Source of the DNA: Clostridia bacterium
GTDB taxonomy: Bacteria; Bacillota; Clostridia; Oscillospirales; CAG-382
NCBI GenBank assembly: GCA_017447445.1
Contig: JAFSNK010000027.1
Span: forward strand, 56,947-120,946
Direction of reading: 5' to 3'
Length of the DNA stretch: 64,000 nt
In this document: one piece after another, positions 60,255 to 64,000 of the stretch
How the letters are laid out: the number at the start of each line of letters is the position of its first letter
Position numbering within the stretch: position 1 is the first letter of the stretch
Made by a program: the position numbers and the translations under genes
Notes under the pieces: generated by a model
Told to the model about the DNA's origin: nothing
Databases searched by the model: none
What the model saw: only the letters and a program-made list of their open reading frames with translations

Positions 60255-63161
60255 TCAGTTGTCCGACAGGAAGATGATCTTGCAGAATTGCTCTTCCGTT
60301 CTGTCTATAGTGTCGGTGGAATCCTTGTCCCAATCGGGTTTTCCTTTCTGGTGGCTTGCGGTGCCGTGGCGGCGGACCGTAACGGGACCGTCGAACACCG
60401 GGTCGAACATACCCTCGCCGTCGATCTCGCCGTCTATATCGCCGCCGCCCTTTATGGTGACCGACGCGGAAACGGTATCGGTGCCGTCGTACGGATCGCT
60501 CCACCTGCTGTTGTAACTCACCGATATACTGACCTCGAACGTGCCGTCTCCGGTGCTCCTGTCGATATGGCCTTTAAGCGAAACGCTTGCGCTCGCGTTG
60601 TAGCTGTAGCTGTCGTTCGGGCCTACTAGCCCGGTGCCGCTTTTCGAACTGGAGCCGGAGGACGAAACGCTGAAGTTGCCGTCCTTGTCGAGCTTGAACG
60701 ACGCTTTGCGGATCGCGTCCTCGATCGCTTCGTTCACGTAAGAGTTGTGTATCGTTCCGCCGTAGTCCAGACTTTTCCAGGAATACCCGGTGAAGCTGTC
60801 GGATTTCGCCCGGTAGGGATCGCCGAAGTTGATCTCCACGATGGTGTTCGGGTCCTTGCTCTGCGGATCGAGCTTGAAAGCGTAGATGTAGCTCGGTCTT
60901 TCCCTGCCTTTGGTCTTCACCGCTTCATTAAAATCTTCCTCGTCCGGATAGAACAGGAACTGATAAGGCATTCCCGCCTTCAAATATCCGTAGACGGTGC
61001 AGTTGAAATCCACCTGCCAGCCGTTTTCGTACCCTTCCTCCGGGATATTCACGTGCCAGTCGGGATAGGGCACGTTATCGTAGCCGAGGCACACGGTATA
61101 TCCGGTAAGCTGGGCTTCCGCGTCGCGGTTTACGTTTTCTCTCACCGTTATTGTCTTTTCGCGGTTATACATATCCACCACTTTGGAAAGCTGCTTGCCG
61201 GTGTCGGTCTGAAGCTGTTCCAGCAGGAAGCGGCGGATTATCTTCATCGAATGCTTCTGTATAAGGTTCCATACGCGCGCCTTCTGCTGTTCGGTAAGCG
61301 CCGCCTTGTCTTCCGCGGTGGCGTTGGTGAACACCTTGCGGTATTCCGAATCGCTCAGCGCTTCCCAGAACTCGTCGCTGCCCTCGTTTTCGTAAACGTC
61401 GGTCCAGAACCGGTTGCAGTACGCGTCCACGGCTTCCTTCACCGCGCGCATCGCCATTTCGGCGTTGCCGTCGTTGTCCCAATAAGCGTCCTCGAACACC
61501 TTGTACCAGTGGAACGAATCGAACGGCACCGTGTTGGTGTAATAGGAATCGAACACCGATTTCACGTTGGCTTTCTGCTCCGCCTTGGCGGCGTCGACAA
61601 AGTAATCCAGCTCCATACCGAACAGCGCCACGCCGAAGAAGGCGAGCGTGAAGCCGATGTGGGAATACCCCGTGGTAAGCGAATATATCGTGCCGCTGGA
61701 GGCAATAAGGTTTTTATAAAGGTTGACCGCGGCGGTTTTCTCCGCGTCGGGTTCGCCGCTCGAAAGGTCCAGGGCGACCTGCGCGCTCATCATAATAAAC
61801 GGGACCGCGCTCATATAGTTGCTTATCGTTTCGGAGTTCTTGGCGAAGAATTTAACGACTTCGCACTGCCCCTGCTCGGGCAGCTCGTTTATGCCGAGGT
61901 TTATAAGGGGATCGATGAACGTCCAGATGGTGTTCGTCTTCGTGAACGCCTCGTATGCCGCCTTCGCGTCCATATTCGGGTCGAGCTCCGGAAAATCTAT
62001 GGCGTAGTTGGACGGATCGTTTATGAACTTCGTCACCTCGTCGCTGTACTGCTCCGGGTTGATACGCTGAAGTATCTTCCAGTAGTTCGCGGCGAGCGCT
62101 ATCTCGGGCGCGTACTTGTTGCTCTTGTTTTCGACCACGCGGTATATCTTCGGGTCCACTCCCACCGGCAGATAAGAAACACGCGCTTCCGAAAAGCTTC
62201 CGAAATAGGCGGTAACGGTGCCTTTCGCCTCGTCGACGAAGCTTATAAGCGGATCCCAGTTCCCGGTCTCCTCGTTGTAATGCTCCACCGTCGGGTCGTA
62301 TCCCGCGCTGATCTTGCAGGGGAAGGTGACTTCTATGGGGACTTCGAATTTTTCGTGCGTGCCCATGTCAAGCTCGTAGTTCTCGCAGCGGACGCCGTCC
62401 TCGGTCGTTTCCGCAAGCTTGGAGACCGCCACCTGCTTCGTTCCGCCCTCGAGCATTTCGGGAACCACGTCCAGCGTTACTCCGCAAAGCGTCGCCTTCG
62501 GGCTTTCCTTGCTCACACTGCCGTTTTCGGTCTTTTCCGCGGCGGGCTTGGTGTGCTCGGAGGTGTTTCCGCCCCCGCTCGTGCCGCCCCCTTGGGAGCT
62601 TTCGTCGCCCCCGCGCAGGAACCCCGGCGCGACAAACGCAGTGAACAGGAATACCGCCGCGAGGAACAGCGCCGTCGCGACGATTATCCAACTGCGGCGC
62701 TTCTTCGGCTTCGGCGCCATGCCTCCGCGCGCGTACTGCGGCTGCTGCTGAGCCGCGGGCTGCTGATACTGCGGCTGTTGAGGAGCCGCGGGCTGCTGAT
62801 ACTGCGGTTGCTGCGGAGCCGCGGGCTGCTGATATTGCGGTTGCTGCGGAGCCGCGGGATGCTGATACTGCGGCTGTTGAGGAGCCGCGGTCTGCTGATA
62901 CTGCGGTTGTTGGGGCTGTCCGTAGACCTGACCTTTTCGCGCCGCGTTCTTTCTTAAGAATTCTTCGGGTATATAAACGTTCGGACGCGGAGTATAACCG
63001 CCCTGCGGCGGCTGCTGCTGTTGGGGTTGAGCATAGGATCCCTGCCGCGGGCTTTCCTGCGCCGCCGGCTGATCCGCCTGCTCGACTGTCGCGCCGCAGG
63101 AACGGCAGAATTTTGCGCCGTCGACCAGCGGAGAACCGCAGTCTTTACAGAATTTCGCCAT
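60255..63161 (-). CDS. Large zinc-ribbon, Gln/Pro-rich, membrane-anchored surface protein
   Basis: 968 residues. Residues ~5-22 form a zinc ribbon (CKDCGSPLVDGAKFCRSCG). Residues ~25-155 are Q/P-rich with five 11-residue QQPQYQQPAAP repeats. A membrane helix (~163-185) and Ser/Gly spacer precede a ~770-residue outside part. That part opens with a ZU5-like fold (VPEMLEGGTKQVAVSKLAE...), continues with a long helical region and ends in beta-strands. ZU5-like is from pattern only. A frameshift just before the stop may have cost ~50 C-terminal residues (real end ~60109). AAAGGAGAG precedes ATG. Confidence 0.78.
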   Translation of the reverse strand: MAKFCKDCGSPLVDGAKFCRSCGATVEQADQPAAQESPRQGSYAQPQQQQPPQGGYTPRPNVYIPEEFLRKNAARKGQVYGQPQQPQYQQTAAPQQPQYQHPAAPQQPQYQQPAAPQQPQYQQPAAPQQPQYQQPAAQQQPQYARGGMAPKPKKRRSWIIVATALFLAAVFLFTAFVAPGFLRGGDESSQGGGTSGGGNTSEHTKPAAEKTENGSVSKESPKATLCGVTLDVVPEMLEGGTKQVAVSKLAETTEDGVRCENYELDMGTHEKFEVPIEVTFPCKISAGYDPTVEHYNEETGNWDPLISFVDEAKGTVTAYFGSFSEARVSYLPVGVDPKIYRVVENKSNKYAPEIALAANYWKILQRINPEQYSDEVTKFINDPSNYAIDFPELDPNMDAKAAYEAFTKTNTIWTFIDPLINLGINELPEQGQCEVVKFFAKNSETISNYMSAVPFIMMSAQVALDLSSGEPDAEKTAAVNLYKNLIASSGTIYSLTTGYSHIGFTLAFFGVALFGMELDYFVDAAKAEQKANVKSVFDSYYTNTVPFDSFHWYKVFEDAYWDNDGNAEMAMRAVKEAVDAYCNRFWTDVYENEGSDEFWEALSDSEYRKVFTNATAEDKAALTEQQKARVWNLIQKHSMKIIRRFLLEQLQTDTGKQLSKVVDMYNREKTITVRENVNRDAEAQLTGYTVCLGYDNVPYPDWHVNIPEEGYENGWQVDFNCTVYGYLKAGMPYQFLFYPDEEDFNEAVKTKGRERPSYIYAFKLDPQSKDPNTIVEINFGDPYRAKSDSFTGYSWKSLDYGGTIHNSYVNEAIEDAIRKASFKLDKDGNFSVSSSGSSSKSGTGLVGPNDSYSYNASASVSLKGHIDRSTGDGTFEVSISVSYNSRWSDPYDGTDTVSASVTIKGGGDIDGEIDGEGMFDPVFDGPVTVRRHGTASHQKGKPDWDKDSTDTIDRTEEQFCKIIFLSDN
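62759..62925. repeat. 33-bp tandem repeat coding QQPQYQQPAAP
   Basis: About five imperfect 33-bp units within the large zinc-ribbon gene, coding for an 11-residue repeat; variable residues are T/H/Q at unit position 8 and the end of the last unit. Confidence 0.75.
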
Positions 63162-63317
63162 CGTGATGCTCTCCTTTTCCGGGTTTGTTGCAGATATGTA
63201 TATTTATACAAAATAATTATAACATATTTTCCGCAAGAATACAAGTGTTATTTTCGCCGTTTCGCAGGACCGCCGGAAACGCGTTTTTCGCAATATTCCC
63301 CGGGTTTTTTCCATACG

Positions 63318-63348
63318 AAAAAAGGGAGGGCATGGGATGCCCCCCTTT
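63318..63348 (-). terminator. Intrinsic terminator of clpB
   Basis: Imperfect stem GGG-A-GGGCAT / ATGCCC-C-CCC then T-run on the minus strand. The 63162-63454 gap holds this hairpin, the large gene's leader and nothing else supportable. Confidence 0.65.
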
Positions 63349-63454
63349 GCATTGAAAAACAGCGGAAAGCGCTTTGTTCGCAAGGGCTTTCTGGTTTATA
63401 CAAGGCGTATTTTTTTGCGTTTTTTAAGCGCTTTTCCGGGCGCTTTTCCGCTTG

Positions 63455-64000
63455 TTATTCCCCGCCTTCCTCGCCGACGGCAAGCCCGCCGTCCGCGCAG
63501 TCGACGGTAAGCGTCGTCCCGGGGGCGACATCCTCCGCGATGAGCTTGCGCGCGAGCAGAGTTTCGACTTTAGACTGCAGGAAGCGCTTCAAAGGTCTCG
63601 CTCCGTAGACGGCGTCGTAGCCGTTTTCGACGATATAGTCCTTCGCCGCGTCGGTAAGCTTTATGCCGATCTGCTTTTCGGCGAGCCGTTCGCCGAGCGA
63701 CTTCACGAGCAGGTCGATTATGCCGCGGATATTCTCTTTGGTAAGCGGCTTGTAGAACACCGTTTCGTCCAGACGGTTAAGGAATTCCGGGCGGAAGCTG
63801 CGCTTCAGCAGCGCCGATACCTCGCGGCGCGCCTCCTCGCTTATCTCGCCGTTTTCGCCGATGCCGTCCAGAATGATATCCGAACCGAGGTTGGAGGTCA
63901 ATATGATTATCGTGTTCTTGAAATCCACCGTGCGCCCCTGGCTGTCGGTTATCCTGCCGTCGTCAAGCACTTGGAGCAGTACGTTGAACACGTCGGGATG
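63455..64000 (-). CDS. clpB: ClpB disaggregase, C-terminal part (5' end outside window)
   Basis: The minus frame is open to the window edge (H-P-D-V-F-N-V-L-L-Q-V-L-D-D-G), so the GTG at 63991 is internal. About 182 residues visible: the end of the second AAA+ domain with L-D-D-G-R-I-T-D-S-Q-G-R-T-V-D-F-K-N-T-I-I-I-L-T-S-N-L-G (Walker B-sensor 1 region), the arginine-finger region R-P-E-F-L-N-R-L-D, then the D2 small domain with G-A-R-P-L-K-R (sensor 2). Works with DnaK to rescue aggregated proteins. Confidence 0.93.
   Translation of the reverse strand, partial: HPDVFNVLLQVLDDGRITDSQGRTVDFKNTIIILTSNLGSDIILDGIGENGEISEEARREVSALLKRSFRPEFLNRLDETVFYKPLTKENIRGIIDLLVKSLGERLAEKQIGIKLTDAAKDYIVENGYDAVYGARPLKRFLQSKVETLLARKLIAEDVAPGTTLTVDCADGGLAVGEEGGE

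Noticed and set aside
60747..62957. 736-codon plus-strand frame opposite the large zinc-ribbon gene
   Set aside because: Shadow frame; contains LRLLRSRG repeats that only mirror the QQPQYQQPAAP repeat.

Overview
The window reads as a chromosomal segment of a gut-type anaerobic Firmicute (class Clostridia, probably near Ruminococcaceae/Oscillospiraceae). The evidence is a GC-rich core with strong GC at third codon positions, dockerin-type repeats, Rex, an Nfn-type transhydrogenase, a SAM-I riboswitch, a MetA of the acetyl-CoA type, and Gram-positive style promoters (TTGACA/TTGATA, almost always a 17-nt spacer, then TATAAT/TATTAT). No species can be named from the sequence alone. Both ends cut a gene: the 3' part of a TPM-domain protein on the left and the C-terminal part of ClpB on the right.

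Layout. 0-7 kb: cell-surface protein, M18 aminopeptidase, a decayed sigma-factor operon, a secreted dockerin protein, and an ABC-2 exporter. 7-12.6 kb (minus): a membrane-microdomain cluster with a DUF1836 regulator, a NfeD-like protein carrying a His/Asp repeat linker, two SPFH proteins and two membrane proteins. 12.7-18.8 kb: galM, guaB, two paralogous zinc-ribbon/PQ-rich membrane proteins, and an NAD salvage pair (nicotinamidase-like plus pncB). 18.9-27.2 kb: accessory region with a DUF4143 ATPase, a truncated ACT-domain gene, a nucleobase permease behind a riboswitch-like leader, a Fic protein with an altered motif, a wHTH/DNA-glycosylase-like protein, a dead tyrosine recombinase, an HNH nuclease behind a structured 5' leader, and two tRNA-Arg(CCU) genes. 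27.3-39.3 kb: aspartate kinase, YigZ, amidase-dockerin, Rex, antiporter, a large glycosidase-like surface protein, a PhnP-like hydrolase and a sugar nucleotidyltransferase fused to a degenerate phosphomutase. 39.3-45.1 kb: ribF, a D,D-carboxypeptidase-like pseudoenzyme, secG, metK with its SAM-I riboswitch, an SDR and two tRNAs. 45.1-64 kb: a hairpin-repeat array, lipoproteins, GH2 and GH20 glycosidases, malQ with a DUF4434 lipoprotein, an operon of YfcE-like phosphodiesterase/NfnA/NfnB/membrane protein/MetA, a VanY-type peptidase, and a 968-residue zinc-ribbon surface protein.

How it fits together. Most genes serve cell-envelope upkeep, carbohydrate handling and central metabolism. The least ordinary items are: (i) the multi-helix leader upstream of the nucleobase permease, which ends in an intrinsic terminator but matches no riboswitch class I know; (ii) the structured leader of the HNH gene in the accessory region; (iii) two intergenic arrays of small hairpins; (iv) a carboxypeptidase-family protein missing all three catalytic motifs; (v) a fused phosphomutase with degraded catalytic loops. 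All calls are from reading the sequence; no homology search was run.
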